Origin: Rubellimicrobium arenae
Lineage (GTDB): Bacteria > Pseudomonadota > Alphaproteobacteria > Rhodobacterales > Rhodobacteraceae
Direction: 5' to 3'
Length of the DNA stretch: 64,000 nucleotides
NCBI RefSeq assembly: GCF_017916275.1
Contig: NZ_JAFMST010000001.1
Span: 124,001-188,000, forward strand
Positions 29,851 through 39,448 of the stretch are shown here, piece by piece. Positions within the stretch are counted from its first letter, which is position 1; each line of letters begins with the position of its first letter. The translations under genes were made by a program, and so were the position numbers. The notes under the pieces are model-generated. The model did no database searches. It had not been told where the DNA came from and was given only the letters and a program-made list of their open reading frames with translations.

Positions 29851-32800
29851 TCAGGCCCGGCCCAGGACGTCGAGGATGCGTTCTGCGAGATCCTCGCCTC
29901 TGAACGGCTTGGCGACCACCATCTCCCCGTCCAGGGTCCGTTCATCCATGTGCCCGGTCAGGAACAGCACTGGCAGGTCGCCCCGTTGCGACCGGACCGC
30001 GTTGGCGAGGGTCAGCCCATCCGTGCCCTGCATGATCAGGTCGGTCAGGAGCAGGTTCACGGCCCCGCCCTGCGCGATCGCAAGGGCCTCGGTGGCGTCC
30101 GACGCTTCCAGGACCGAATAGTCCAAGTCGCGCAGATAGGCCGCCGTCACCGCGCGGGCGCGGTCGTCATCGTCCACGAGGAGGATCGTCGCCCCTCCGT
30201 GTCCCGCGGCAGCGGAGCCCAGCGTCGACGCCTGGGCGTCCACGTCCAATTGCGACCGGGGCAGCCGGATCAGGACCTTGGTGCCCTGGCCCGGTGTGCT
30301 GTCGATATGCACGGACCCTTGGTTGGCCAGGGCGAAGCCATGGACCTGCGCCAGGCCAAAGCCCGTGCCCTTGCCGGCCTCCTTGGTGGTGAAGAACGGC
30401 TCGAAGGCATGGGCGATCGTCCAGTCGTCCATCCCCGATCCCGTATCGGCGACGATGATCTCCACCTCGTCCCCCGGGCCACCGCCCGGGGCGCGGCCAA
30501 TGGCGCCAGCAGAACGGTTGCGGGCGCTGACCGTCAGCGTGCCCCCCTCGGGCATGGCATCGCGTGCGTTGACCGCCAGGTTGAGCAGGGCCAGTTCGAG
30601 CTGCTGCGGGTCGGCCAGGACCGGCCAGACGCCTGCCTCGACGTCCATGACGCAGGCCACGCGGGGACCGACCGCATGGCAGATCATCCCGGTCAGGTTC
30701 GGCAGCATGTCCGAGGGACGGATGACCCGCAGCGTGGGGGCCTCCCGCCGGGCGAAGGCCAGCATCTGGCGCACGAGGGCGGCAGCGCGGTCGCCGGCCT
30801 TGCGGCCTTCCTCGATGATGCGCCGCAGGGCCTGATCGTCCACGCGCCGCTCGAGCAGCGAAAAGGAGCCTTGGACTGCGGTCAGGACGTTGTTGAAGTC
30901 GTGCGCCACGCCTCCGACAAGCTGGCCCAGCGCCTCCATCTTCTGGGCCTGGACGAGGTTGGTCTGCACCTCCTCGCGCCGCTTCACCTCGATCTCGGCA
31001 AGCCGTGCCGCTTCCATCAGCGATGCCGTCCGTTCGGCGACCCGGGCCTCGAGGTCGGTGTTCAGCTGGCGGAGCGCCTCGCGCGCCTCCACGGCGTCAT
31101 GGATGTCGAGCCCCGCGCCGATCCACTGGACGATGCTGCCGTGGTCGTCGCGCAGGGGCGACCCCCGGAACAGGTGCCAGCGGTAGGTGCCCTCGGCGTT
31201 CCTGACCCGGTATTCGGCGGCGTAGGGCTGGCCGCTGCGCCAGCTTGCCTCCCAGGTCGCGGCGGCCCGGACGCGGTCGTCGGGGTGAAGCGTGTCCGTC
31301 CAGCTATCCCCCAGGAGCCTCTCGGCCTCTCCGCCGACATATTCCTGCATCCGGCGGTTCGTGTAGGTGTTCCGGCCTTCCCGGTCGGACACGAAGACCA
31401 GCGCCGGCATGGTCTCGGCGAGGTTGCGGAAGCGTGCTTCGCTGGCCTGCAGCGCGGCGCCGGCGCGGACCCGGTCCGTCACGTCCTGCGTGACCCCGAA
31501 GAGCTTGGCGGCCCGTCCGTCCGGCCCATAGGTGACGAGGCCGACGGCCTGCCAGTGCCGTCCCTTGCGATCTTCGAACTCCCACCGGCAGGTGCGTTCG
31601 CGCCGGGTCAGCGCCCCCGCCAAGGCGTCGTCCAGCCGGACCTTGCCGGAAGGGGCGAAGAAGTGGCTGTCCGCCACTTCGCAGGGCAGCTCCTGCGGAT
31701 CGCAGCCGATCACGCGGGCCGCATTCGCGCTCCAGGCCAGGGTTCCGGCGGCAAGGTCGGCTTCCCAGATGAACATGTCGGCGGCATCGGTCGCGAGTCG
31801 GAGCCGCGTCTCGCTTTCGCGCAGGCGGTCCTCGGCCTCGCGGCGCTCGGTGATGTCGGCCACGAAGCCGACCATGCGCTCGACGCGCCCGTCGGGCCCA
31901 CGGAAGATGCGCCCGATGTCGGAGACCCAGAGGAGGCGCCCATCCCGGTGCCGCACCCGGTACTCGCTGCGGAAGGCGTCGCCCGAGGCGAGCGCCGCCA
32001 CGACGGCGCTGTCGAACATCGAAAGGTCGTCGGGATGGATGTGCCGACGCCAGCCGTCCCGCTTGCCTCCGATCTCCTGGGGCGTCCAGCCGATCAGCTC
32101 CTGGAGGGTTTCGCTCCGGAACACGCCGTCCGTGCCGGGGACGAACTCATAGAGCATCGCGCGGGCCGCCGACTGCGCCACGGCAGCCCGTTCCAGGGAC
32201 CGCGCGAGAGCCGTCTCCGCACCCTTCCGGTCGGTGATGTCCTCAATGACCGACACGAAGTGGTCCGGCCGGCCGCCCATGTCCTGAACCAGCCCGACGG
32301 TCAGGTTGACCCAGACGATGCCACCCGCCTTGGTGACGTACCGCTTCTCGAGGCTGTAGGCCTCGCGCTCGCCCCGGATCAGCGAACGGACCTGGGCGAG
32401 GTCGGACTCGAGATCGGCGGGGTGGGTGATGGCCTGGAACCCTCCCGCCAGCAGGTCGTCGCGGTCATGACCCGTGATCGCGCAGAACCGGCCATTCACC
32501 TCGAGGAAGCGCCCGTCCAGGGCCACCCGCGCGATGCCGACGCTCACGTTCTCGAAGACGCCGCGAAACCGCGCCTCGTCGGCGGCGGCGGCGCGGGCCT
32601 GGGCGTCCTTGACCTCGGTGATGTCCTCGACGGCGCCCACGACCTGCGTCGCCCGCCCCTCGGCGTCGAAGATCGGATACGCGAGGTCGCGCACATGGCG
32701 CAGGGAGCCGTCCGGCCGTATGATCCGGTATTCGCAGCGCGTGGCCTCGCCCTGTCGCTGCCGTTCGAGGGCGGACCGGACCTTGGCGCGGTCGTCGAAG

Positions 32801-33825
32801 TGCACCGAGGCCATGAACGCCTCGGGGTCCTCCTCGAACTCCTCGGTCCCGCGGCCCCAGACGGAGGCATAGGCCGGACTAAGGTAAAGCACGCGCCCTG
32901 TCAGAAGGTCGGTCTGATAGAAGACCTCCTTCACCGTTTCGGCGATGAGTCGAAAGCGTTCGGTGGCTGTCTTGAACTCGGTGACGTCGCGGGAGACGCA
33001 AAGCAGGCGCTCTGGCGCCCCATGGGCATCGCGCACCGGCGTGACCGCCACGTTCCACCAGCGCCCGCGCCCGGTGGGGCTGCGGTGGAAGCCCACGAAC
33101 CGGCCGGTGCCGCCTGCGCGGGCCGCGTCCAGGGCGGCCTCGGCCGCCAGGTGGAACCCGGTGGCGCGCCAGCCTTCGGCCCAGGGGCGTCCCAGCACGG
33201 GGCCGGGGGATTCGACGTCCAGCGCCACAAGCCCGGCGGCGTTGACGGAAACCACGCGGCCATCCAGCGACAGCGTCTTGACGCAATCGGCCGTCGCGTC
33301 GATCAGCCGCGCGGCGAATTCCTCGGCGCTGTGCCGGTCCGCGGCCTGCTGTTCGGCGGCGGCGGACAGTGCGGCGGTCCGGGCCGCCCCTTCGCGCGTG
33401 GCATCGTCGATGTTGGTGGCATGCCCGACCCAGCGCATGACGCGTCCGTCTTCCCGCAGGGGCGTGGCGCGGACCAGGTGCCAGGCGTAGTCGCCCTCGG
33501 CCGACCGGAGCCGGTACTGGATCTCGTAGGGCTCGCCGGTGGCGACGGCACCCGCCCAGGCCCGCGCCGCCCCGGGGCGGTCCTCGGGATGCAGGCCGTC
33601 GAGCCACCGTTCCCCCAGCCAGGACTCGGCGGGCAGGCCGGTGAACTCCTGGACGCGGCGGTTGGTGAAGATGCAGGAGCCCTGCGGGTCGCAGACGAAC
33701 ACCAACGCGGGCAGGCAGTCGGCCAGGGCACGGAAATCGACCTCGCCCGCCCATTGATGCGCGGGCTTCCCCGATCTCGACTTTCGTTCAGGCGGCAGGT
33801 CCTGGGAACTGGGCACAATGATCAC
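29851..33825 (-). CDS. Seven-PAS hybrid histidine kinase / response regulator
   Basis: A 1324-residue soluble hybrid kinase. Seven consecutive PAS/PAC units can be counted by their N-terminal and PAC motifs (roughly 28-150, 165-290, 295-415, 420-545, 550-675, 680-800, 805-930). Then come a coiled-coil, a HisKA domain with His975 (VGGVAHDFNNVL), HATPase boxes NLAVNARDAM, DTGSGMD and GTGFGLAQVHG, and a C-terminal receiver with acceptor Asp1262 (LLLTDLIM) and Lys in VAKPF. There are no membrane helices. The first and last PAS units are near-duplicates, suggesting internal duplication. Divergent from the chemoreceptor gene. Confidence 0.9.
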   Translation of the reverse strand: MIIVPSSQDLPPERKSRSGKPAHQWAGEVDFRALADCLPALVFVCDPQGSCIFTNRRVQEFTGLPAESWLGERWLDGLHPEDRPGAARAWAGAVATGEPYEIQYRLRSAEGDYAWHLVRATPLREDGRVMRWVGHATNIDDATREGAARTAALSAAAEQQAADRHSAEEFAARLIDATADCVKTLSLDGRVVSVNAAGLVALDVESPGPVLGRPWAEGWRATGFHLAAEAALDAARAGGTGRFVGFHRSPTGRGRWWNVAVTPVRDAHGAPERLLCVSRDVTEFKTATERFRLIAETVKEVFYQTDLLTGRVLYLSPAYASVWGRGTEEFEEDPEAFMASVHFDDRAKVRSALERQRQGEATRCEYRIIRPDGSLRHVRDLAYPIFDAEGRATQVVGAVEDITEVKDAQARAAAADEARFRGVFENVSVGIARVALDGRFLEVNGRFCAITGHDRDDLLAGGFQAITHPADLESDLAQVRSLIRGEREAYSLEKRYVTKAGGIVWVNLTVGLVQDMGGRPDHFVSVIEDITDRKGAETALARSLERAAVAQSAARAMLYEFVPGTDGVFRSETLQELIGWTPQEIGGKRDGWRRHIHPDDLSMFDSAVVAALASGDAFRSEYRVRHRDGRLLWVSDIGRIFRGPDGRVERMVGFVADITERREAEDRLRESETRLRLATDAADMFIWEADLAAGTLAWSANAARVIGCDPQELPCEVADSHFFAPSGKVRLDDALAGALTRRERTCRWEFEDRKGRHWQAVGLVTYGPDGRAAKLFGVTQDVTDRVRAGAALQASEARFRNLAETMPALVFVSDREGRNTYTNRRMQEYVGGEAERLLGDSWTDTLHPDDRVRAAATWEASWRSGQPYAAEYRVRNAEGTYRWHLFRGSPLRDDHGSIVQWIGAGLDIHDAVEAREALRQLNTDLEARVAERTASLMEAARLAEIEVKRREEVQTNLVQAQKMEALGQLVGGVAHDFNNVLTAVQGSFSLLERRVDDQALRRIIEEGRKAGDRAAALVRQMLAFARREAPTLRVIRPSDMLPNLTGMICHAVGPRVACVMDVEAGVWPVLADPQQLELALLNLAVNARDAMPEGGTLTVSARNRSAGAIGRAPGGGPGDEVEIIVADTGSGMDDWTIAHAFEPFFTTKEAGKGTGFGLAQVHGFALANQGSVHIDSTPGQGTKVLIRLPRSQLDVDAQASTLGSAAAGHGGATILLVDDDDRARAVTAAYLRDLDYSVLEASDATEALAIAQGGAVNLLLTDLIMQGTDGLTLANAVRSQRGDLPVLFLTGHMDERTLDGEMVVAKPFRGEDLAERILDVLGRA

Positions 33826-34169
33826 CGATGTTGGTCAGCGAAGCCGACCGTTACCTCCGCATTATCTATGAAATGGGTACAGTGGCGGCAAGCAGCCGTT
33901 CAAGCCGAGGTTGCCGGTCGGCACCCGGACGCATCGGCGGGGACCGCTCCGGCTGCTCCCGAGGCCACCGGAGGCCGGGCCCGCACGTGAACCGGTGGGA
34001 TCGTCCCGGCAAGGTAAGACCTTGCTAACCTTGACGAATGATTCCGGACGATTTCCGCGGCTTTGGGGCGCCCCCTTAATCGCGCGTTAGAGGCTGGGCG
34101 CGACTGGTAAGGCATTGCGGAAGCCATCTTCGCCGGGCCACCGCCATCAACGCCAATAAGAGAAACCTC
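33826..34169. other. Intergenic region between hybrid kinase and chemoreceptor
   Basis: A 344-bp divergent spacer with no convincing coding frame. It must hold promoters for both flanking genes. A CtrA-like TTAA-N7-TTAG site at 34076 is the only recognised motif; a TTGACG at about 34031 is a possible minus-35 without a good partner. Confidence 0.6.
34076..34090. promoter_or_regulatory. CtrA-like site upstream of the chemoreceptor gene
   Basis: TTAA at 34076-34079, seven bases, then TTAG at 34087-34090: one mismatch to the alphaproteobacterial CtrA consensus TTAA-N7-TTAA. It lies 80 bp before the chemoreceptor ATG. CtrA controls chemotaxis and motility genes in Rhodobacteraceae, so the position is sensible. 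Chance occurrence is possible but less likely in GC-rich DNA. Confidence 0.4.
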
Positions 34170-35828
34170 ATGCGCCTGACGCTCAAACTGAAGTTGGCTG
34201 GAACCTTTGCGGTCCTGGTCCTCCTGTCCGCCGGCGGGTCGTTCGTGGCCCTCCAGAACATGAACAACGTCACCGGCACGACGACCGACCTCATCACCGT
34301 GGACGCCGAACGGGCCGGCCTGATGCAGTCCATCATGGTCAACCGGCTCAAGCTCCAGCTCGAGATCCGCGAATACATCCTCACGTCGGATGCCGCGGAA
34401 CGGGCCAGCATCAAGGAGCGGATCAGCGCGCTCCGCGACGCCCACGACCAGTTGCGCGAGGAGCTGGACCAGGTGCTCGGTGCGGACGTCAGGGAACGCA
34501 TCAAGGACTATGACGCGCTCCGCACCCAGATGCGGGACATCAACAACCACGTCCTGGAGCTCCTGGACGCCGGGCAGGCCGAAGAGGCCATCCGCATCAC
34601 CACGACCGATGGCGAGGATACACTCAAGCAGACCATCGCGATGCTGGATGACCTCGTCGCCACCGACCACAAGGAGATGCGGGCGGAGATGGCCGCCACC
34701 TTCGAGCAGGCCGACCGCGCCGACCAGATCATCATCGGGCTTCTGATCGCGGCGGGCCTTCTGGGCGCACTGAGTGCGTTCTGGAACATCCGCGCGATCT
34801 TCCGGGCGCTGGAGCGTGCCGTTGGCCTCGCCGACAAGGTGGCCGCCGGGGACCTGAGCGAGACCGTGACCGTCAAGGGCAACCACGAGGTCAGCGATTT
34901 GCTGCGTCGTCTCAACACCATGGTCGAGCGTCTCCGGGTCGTTGCCGGCGGGGCCGGTGAGAACGCCCGCGGCGTCGCCGGCGGATCGGTGGAACTCGCC
35001 AGCTCGGCCCAGCAACTGAGCCAGGGCGCCACCGAGCAGGCCGCCGCGACCGAGCAGGCCTCCGCATCGGTGGAACAGATGACCGCCAATATCCGGCAGA
35101 CGGCGGCCAACGCCACGGAGACCGAGTCCATGGCGGCACGGTCCGCGACCGATGCGCGCGCGTCCGGTGAGGCTGTGGCCGAGGCCGTTGCGGCCATGCG
35201 GACCATCGCCGAGCAGATCGGGGTCGTCCAGGAGATCGCCCGTCAGACCGACCTCCTGGCCCTGAACGCCGCCGTCGAGGCTGCCCGGGCCGGCGAGCAC
35301 GGGCGCGGCTTCGCGGTCGTGGCCTCGGAGGTGCGCAAGCTCGCGGAACGCACGCAGGCCTCGGCTGCCCAGATCAGCCAGTTGTCGGCCCGGACGTCCC
35401 AGGCCGCCGAGGCGGCAGGACAGCGGCTGGATCACCTCGTGCCCGATATCGAGCGGACGGCCAGCCTGGTCGCGCAGATCAGCACCGCGAACCAGGAGCT
35501 CGCGACCGGCGCCGCGCAGGTGAATCAGGCGATCCACCAGCTGGACCAGGTCACCCAGCAGAACTCGTCTGCCGCAGCCGAAGTCTCCCGGACGGCGGAG
35601 GGTCTGGCGGCCCAAGCCGAGTCCCTCCGTTCCGCGGTGGCGTTCTTCCGTCTGGGTCCGGATGCGGTTCAGGTCGCGCCACCCGCCGAGCGTCCCACGC
35701 GTCTGCCGTCCAGCCCCGTTCGCCCGGTTGCCCCGCCAGCCGCCGATCTGGGGGCAGGGGGCATCTCCCTCGACCTCGGCGAGGATGCGCTCGATGCCGA
35801 ATTTACTCGGGTTCGCCGGGTGGGCTGA
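34170..35828 (+). CDS. Methyl-accepting chemotaxis protein
   Basis: A 552-residue transmembrane chemoreceptor. TM1 is about residues 9-29 and TM2 about 189-210, flanking a periplasmic four-helix-bundle domain ([19 protein letters not shown]). A HAMP domain follows ([20 protein letters not shown]), then the cytoplasmic signalling coiled coil with hairpin tip [20 protein letters not shown]. The tail is Pro-rich and lacks a CheR-binding NWETF pentapeptide. An intrinsic terminator sits downstream. The ligand is unknown; no che genes are in the window. Confidence 0.93.
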   Translation: MRLTLKLKLAGTFAVLVLLSAGGSFVALQNMNNVTGTTTDLITVDAERAGLMQSIMVNRLKLQLEIREYILTSDAAERASIKERISALRDAHDQLREELDQVLGADVRERIKDYDALRTQMRDINNHVLELLDAGQAEEAIRITTTDGEDTLKQTIAMLDDLVATDHKEMRAEMAATFEQADRADQIIIGLLIAAGLLGALSAFWNIRAIFRALERAVGLADKVAAGDLSETVTVKGNHEVSDLLRRLNTMVERLRVVAGGAGENARGVAGGSVELASSAQQLSQGATEQAAATEQASASVEQMTANIRQTAANATETESMAARSATDARASGEAVAEAVAAMRTIAEQIGVVQEIARQTDLLALNAAVEAARAGEHGRGFAVVASEVRKLAERTQASAAQISQLSARTSQAAEAAGQRLDHLVPDIERTASLVAQISTANQELATGAAQVNQAIHQLDQVTQQNSSAAAEVSRTAEGLAAQAESLRSAVAFFRLGPDAVQVAPPAERPTRLPSSPVRPVAPPAADLGAGGISLDLGEDALDAEFTRVRRVG

Positions 35829-35940
35829 TCCAGCATCCGGCCGCCCGTCGCTTCTCGTCCTGCCGGGGTGGGGCAAGAGGCAGCGGCCGGGGTGAGGGCG
35901 TCGTAGGCAGGGACTTTCTGCCCAGAATGCCTGCTGTTGG

Positions 35941-35965
35941 GGGCGGTCGCGTCAGGCGACCGCCC
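35941..35965 (+). terminator. Rho-independent terminator of the chemoreceptor gene
   Basis: GGGCGGTCGC (35941-35950) pairs perfectly with GCGACCGCCC (35956-35965) around loop GTCAG, followed by the T-rich TCTACTTCTT. A 10-bp GC-rich stem plus U-tract 112 bp after the chemoreceptor stop makes a good intrinsic terminator. Confidence 0.75.
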
Positions 35966-36230
35966 TCTACTTCTTGGCGGTCAGGGCTACGGCGCCGCCG
36001 GATGCATCATGTGGCACGGACGGGCCGGAATAGGGCTGATCGAATCCACGCTGTCATGGGCCCAGGACGCCTTGGCCCGGCACCTTGGCCGACCGCAAGT
36101 TCCTGCCAGAATCGCGGCTTAAGGGACTCCGGCGTCCTCTTTCCTGAAAGGATAATTGAATCAACCTCAGGTTGCCAGTTACGCAGCGTCATAATTCAGG
36201 CTCAATCTTGCGGCCAAGCTGCTCCACAGA

Positions 36231-36245
36231 TTAATGCACAGTTAA
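36231..36245. promoter_or_regulatory. Perfect CtrA box
   Basis: TTAA (36231-36234), spacer TGCACAG, TTAA (36242-36245): an exact TTAA-N7-TTAA match in a locally AT-rich patch, 10 bp before ATG 36255 and 58 bp before ATG 36303 of the hypothetical gene. At 58 bp it could activate; at 10 bp it would sit in the leader and block transcription. It suggests CtrA control of this gene. Confidence 0.55.
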
Positions 36246-36254
36246 TAAAGCACG

Positions 36255-36845
36255 ATGGTCAGTGCGTTGGCCCATCGTAATTTGGAACGGTACGGGGACG
36301 ACATGGCCGCCCAGGGAAGGCTTCAACGGTTGCAGTATTTCTGGGATCACCTGTCCCGGAAGCGCGACGTGTTCTTGCAGAATCAGGAGGACGCCGACGC
36401 CGCCGCTGCGCTCGACTACGCCTCCGCGCTGCGTGAGTTCAACGACCGGCTGTTCGCCTGCCTGCCGAGCGAGATCCGTGACCTGCTTGGCCCGACAGTC
36501 GATACGGCCGACGCCCTGTGGAACGCGATGGAGCTTTCGGACGACCGCTTCCACTGCCTCGGCGAGGTGGCGACCTTCCGCAGGCCTCTCGTCCGGCTGC
36601 CATCCAGGCGCAGCCGGCCGGCCTATGCCAACGACGTTCACGTCTTCTACAGCCGGTTCGGCGCGGATGCGACCGAGCGCCGGAACGCGACCAGCGAGCC
36701 CCGTTTTGCGATCCACAACGCAGGGCACCAGATGAGCTTCGACGACTGCGCCGAGGCCCTCTATGTCAGGTGGCACGATCTTCTCGTGGCTTTGACGGGG
36801 CGGGTGACGTGGAGCTGGCCCTACGATCTGGCCACGGCCGTCTGA
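36255..36845 (+). CDS. Hypothetical protein downstream of a CtrA box
   Basis: A 196-residue soluble protein with no recognised domain. The N-terminal half is helical (GRLQRLQYFWDHLSRKRDVF) and the C-terminal half has aromatic and His residues (DVHVFYSRFG, FAIHNAGHQMSF, LYVRWHDLLVAL). The ATG at 36255 lacks a Shine-Dalgarno; ATG 36303 (17 residues shorter) has GGGGA five bases upstream and may be the real start. The CtrA box suggests a cell-cycle or motility link. No operon partner; convergent with a VPLPA-CTERM gene. Confidence 0.65.
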   Translation: MVSALAHRNLERYGDDMAAQGRLQRLQYFWDHLSRKRDVFLQNQEDADAAAALDYASALREFNDRLFACLPSEIRDLLGPTVDTADALWNAMELSDDRFHCLGEVATFRRPLVRLPSRRSRPAYANDVHVFYSRFGADATERRNATSEPRFAIHNAGHQMSFDDCAEALYVRWHDLLVALTGRVTWSWPYDLATAV

Positions 36846-36918
36846 TCCAGGTCCTCTTGTGGCGGCAACCGGGCACGTCGGTGCCCAGCCCGCCAAGCCC
36901 ATCCCGGTCCGAGTGGCC

Positions 36919-37566
36919 CTAAGACCGCTTGCGGCGGCCGAGTGCGACCAAACCCGCCAGCCCTGCAAGACCGAGCCAGCCCGCGGCTGGCAGGGGGACA
37001 GGCGCCACTGTCACCATCGCCGCCTTGATGCCCCACCCGTCGTTCAGGCGTGTCGAGAAGTGGACGTTGGCCGACGTGGTCGGCTTGTCGAAGGCCACCG
37101 TGATCCAGTGCAAGGTCCCGTTGGCCTCGCGCGCATCGATGGTCCATTCCGCATCGTCCACGCTGAGCGTGAAGAAGCTTTCGCCCAGCAGTTCGCTGAC
37201 CGGTTGGTCGAAGGCATCGGTCAGCGCAAAGGTCAGGATCTGAAAGGCCCGGCCCGGCTCCACCGTCCAGATGACATCCGAAAGGTCCTGGCTGTCGATC
37301 CACGTGCCGCCCCAGGGGTCATAGCGCCCATAGGCGTCCCGCGAGTACGGGTTCGACTTCATCGTCACCGAGCAGCCGTCATTGATCACCGAGTCGCCGT
37401 AGCCGCACCGACCTGACCCGACGAAGTCCGCTGGGTTCAGATCGATCAGGGTGCTGCTGTCCTTGTACGAGGAACCTTCGGAAATTGTTGCGGCCTGAAC
37501 TGATCCGGCAAGAAACAGAAACGCGAGAGCGGCGAAATTGGTGACGTTTCGGATCAATTCGATCAC
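36919..37566 (-). CDS. VPLPA-CTERM sorting-domain surface protein
   Basis: A 215-residue exported protein: signal peptide to about residue 25 (AALAFLFLAGSVQAA), a beta-rich domain with two N-terminal cysteines (RCGYGD, DGCSVT), and a C-terminal VPLPAAGWLGLAGLAGLVAL helix followed by GRRKRS. This is the tripartite VPLPA-CTERM signal cleaved by a dedicated exosortase in Rhodobacterales. Such proteins are usually surface or exopolysaccharide-associated. No exosortase gene is in the window. Ligand or function unknown. Confidence 0.88.
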   Translation of the reverse strand: MIELIRNVTNFAALAFLFLAGSVQAATISEGSSYKDSSTLIDLNPADFVGSGRCGYGDSVINDGCSVTMKSNPYSRDAYGRYDPWGGTWIDSQDLSDVIWTVEPGRAFQILTFALTDAFDQPVSELLGESFFTLSVDDAEWTIDAREANGTLHWITVAFDKPTTSANVHFSTRLNDGWGIKAAMVTVAPVPLPAAGWLGLAGLAGLVALGRRKRS

Positions 37567-38212
37567 TCCTATTCCACGAAGTCCGCGCCATTCAGAAATG
37601 TCTGTTGGGACACTGACTCTTAATGATACAGACTGTTTCCGTATCTATAGCAAAACTTCGCCGAGGCGAAAGTGTTTTGTTGACAGGGTGGAGACAGTAG
37701 GCGTCGTGGTGGAAGGCCGCCGAAGCAGCGGCGAAACACGCCTATTCCCTGGATTCCCTATGTGGGAAGGGGTCCGGCGCGTCGCAAAGCCGCCGGAGCA
37801 GCGAGCGGTCCGTTCCGATCTGTTGCCGAAATGCGGCAGGCGACCATGGTTCCTCGCAGGAATCGGAACGAGGAGAGATGTCCTTAACGGCCGCAAGGAG
37901 AGGTCCCCAGCCATGGTTTGGGGAATCTCGAATCCTGCTGCCAAGAACGTCGCTGGCAGAGAGGCCCTCCAACTCACGACCCAAGGCACCTTGGTCGAGG
38001 GCAGCAGCCGTTTCGGGACCGTCAGCGCCACGACGGGACCGATTGCCAGAAGCACCCAAGAACCATCTCGGACGGTCCAGCCGGTCACCTTTGGCGCACG
38101 GGAAAGGCACTCGCCTGTACCAAAAGGCGTCTGCTCAGGCCTTAAAGAGTTCTAGGCCCTATCGAGCACGATCGTGGATCGTGCCTGAGGCTGAAACAGT
38201 GATGAACTGCAA
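37567..38212. other. Gene-poor region upstream of the VPLPA-CTERM gene
   Basis: A 646-bp stretch of clearly lower GC than its surroundings. Several long open frames exist on both strands, but none has a convincing ribosome-binding site, coding-like third-position bias or recognisable product. It contains an extended inverted repeat (37651-37679) and, near its right end, a small hairpin (38166-38184) beyond the tRNA-Ala 3' end. It could be degraded foreign DNA. Confidence 0.5.
37651..37679. repeat. Extended inverted repeat upstream of the VPLPA-CTERM gene
   Basis: Arms CAAAAC-TTCGCC and GGCGAA-AGT-GTTTTG surround a two-base centre GA, giving 12 paired positions with a three-base bulge. It lies 85 bp before the VPLPA-CTERM ATG. 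The core TTCGCC-GA-GGCGAA looks like an operator; read rightward, the T-rich arm also makes it terminator-like. Confidence 0.45.
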
Positions 38213-38288
<76 letters not shown>

Positions 38289-38322
38289 ACGGCGGCGTAT
38301 TTGGACTTTGTCGCCGGAAGTG

Positions 38323-38814
38323 TCAACCCGCCGCGGACGGCCCCATGAGATCCTCTGGGACGAGCCGGTACGCCTGTCCGAACCCCCCATTCAGGTAGGC
38401 GCCCCGCACGGCCAACCGCAGGAGGATGAAGTCGGAAAAATTGAAGTAAAGCTTGGCCTTGGGATGCTGCGACAGCCAGCCTTCGCGATGGTCCGCCTTG
38501 TCCGCCTGCTCGGCCCGGGTCACCAGCGTCAGACGGGGATGGGTAAGCGGATCCCCCTTGGGCCCCGGCTCCCCCACCAGCAGCGAGGACGCCGGATTCG
38601 CGAGCAGGGCGCGCGTGTGCATCGCGAGCGTGGAGACCAGAATCAGGGGTGCGGTTCCCGCCCACCCGACGGCAACCCGGGTGACAAGGGGCGACTGGGT
38701 GTCCGGGTCCACGACGCCAAGCGCCCCGAAGCGGGCGTCCTGCACGAGCCGTCGGCCAAGCTCGCGGGCCGCATCGTCGGTGGGGCGGATCGGGTCGGGG
38801 CGTTCGTTGGTCAT
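38323..38814 (-). CDS. Pyridoxamine 5'-phosphate oxidase-like (HugZ-type) flavin/heme-binding protein
   Basis: A 163-residue single split-barrel domain of the PNPOx-like superfamily. Conserved stretches are [21 protein letters not shown], the central [23 protein letters not shown] typical of HugZ-type proteins, and the C-terminal [13 protein letters not shown]. Members bind FMN, F420 or heme. The longer heme-degrading HugZ proteins carry an extra C-terminal domain absent here. The start at 38814 is chosen because the domain begins soon after. Confidence 0.8.
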   Translation of the reverse strand: MTNERPDPIRPTDDAARELGRRLVQDARFGALGVVDPDTQSPLVTRVAVGWAGTAPLILVSTLAMHTRALLANPASSLLVGEPGPKGDPLTHPRLTLVTRAEQADKADHREGWLSQHPKAKLYFNFSDFILLRLAVRGAYLNGGFGQAYRLVPEDLMGPSAAG

Positions 38815-38966
38815 GGCCGAAAAGGTGCACGGCCCCGGGACGCCTTGCAAGGTGGTGGGCCGCGCAGCAGGACCTGAACTCTGGCCCGTGGTCCCCCGTC
38901 GCTCGCCTTTCTTGCGGATGACCCGGCAGCTTCCTACCTGACCCTCCAGAACAGGGAGGATTAGAC

Positions 38967-39260
38967 ATGAAATGCCCAGTGGATGGGACCACGCTGATGA
39001 TGACCGAACGCTCCGGCGTGGAGATCGACTATTGCCCCCAATGCCGGGGCGTCTGGCTGGATCGGGGAGAGCTGGACAAGATCCTCGAACGAGCGGTTCC
39101 GTCAGTCACGCTTCAGGAACCTGCCCACGACCTCCGGCAGGGGGATGATCGGCCACAGAGACGCGACGACTTTCGGACCGAGCGTCATGGTCATGACTCG
39201 GACGATCAGTATCGGAAGAAGCGGCGCAAGAGCTTGCTGAACGACATCTTCGACTTTTGA
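38967..39260 (+). CDS. TFIIB-type zinc-ribbon protein
   Basis: A 97-residue protein with an N-terminal zf-TFIIB zinc ribbon: MKCPVDGT (only one Cys in the first knuckle, replacing CxxC by CPVD) and YCPQCRGVWLDRGELDKIL. The rest is highly charged (RKKRRKSLLNDIFDF). Such proteins are common and uncharacterised; nucleic-acid or protein binding is likely. GGGAGG precedes the ATG. Confidence 0.82.
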   Translation: MKCPVDGTTLMMTERSGVEIDYCPQCRGVWLDRGELDKILERAVPSVTLQEPAHDLRQGDDRPQRRDDFRTERHGHDSDDQYRKKRRKSLLNDIFDF

Positions 39261-39448
39261 CCATTCAAGGCAACCCGGCGACACTCTGTCCCCCGCCACG
39301 AAGCATCAGGGCCGCCCGGCGCTCATGGAACCGAGAGAAGCCGGTGGAGCCCAGCCGGCGCCGGCCGGACGTCCTGTGCTGCGCGCCGGAGGGAACTACC
39401 TCCAGGGCTCAGCCGATCAGAGTGCGGCAATGGGACAGGAGCGCGGGG

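Larger units (their letters stand above)
35829..36254. other. Intergenic region after the chemoreceptor gene
   Basis: A 426-bp stretch with lower GC towards its right end. It contains the chemoreceptor terminator (35941-35965) and a perfect CtrA box (36231-36245). Open frames in it lack start signals and coding-like composition, so I call no gene. Confidence 0.6.

Noticed and set aside
29950-33990. Very long open frame on the plus strand opposite the hybrid kinase
   Set aside because: A 1346-codon antisense frame with no domain or ribosome-binding site; a by-product of high GC and codon bias of the real kinase gene.
37645-38110. Open frames in the low-GC region upstream of the VPLPA-CTERM gene
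   Set aside because: No ribosome-binding site, codon bias or family resemblance on either strand.
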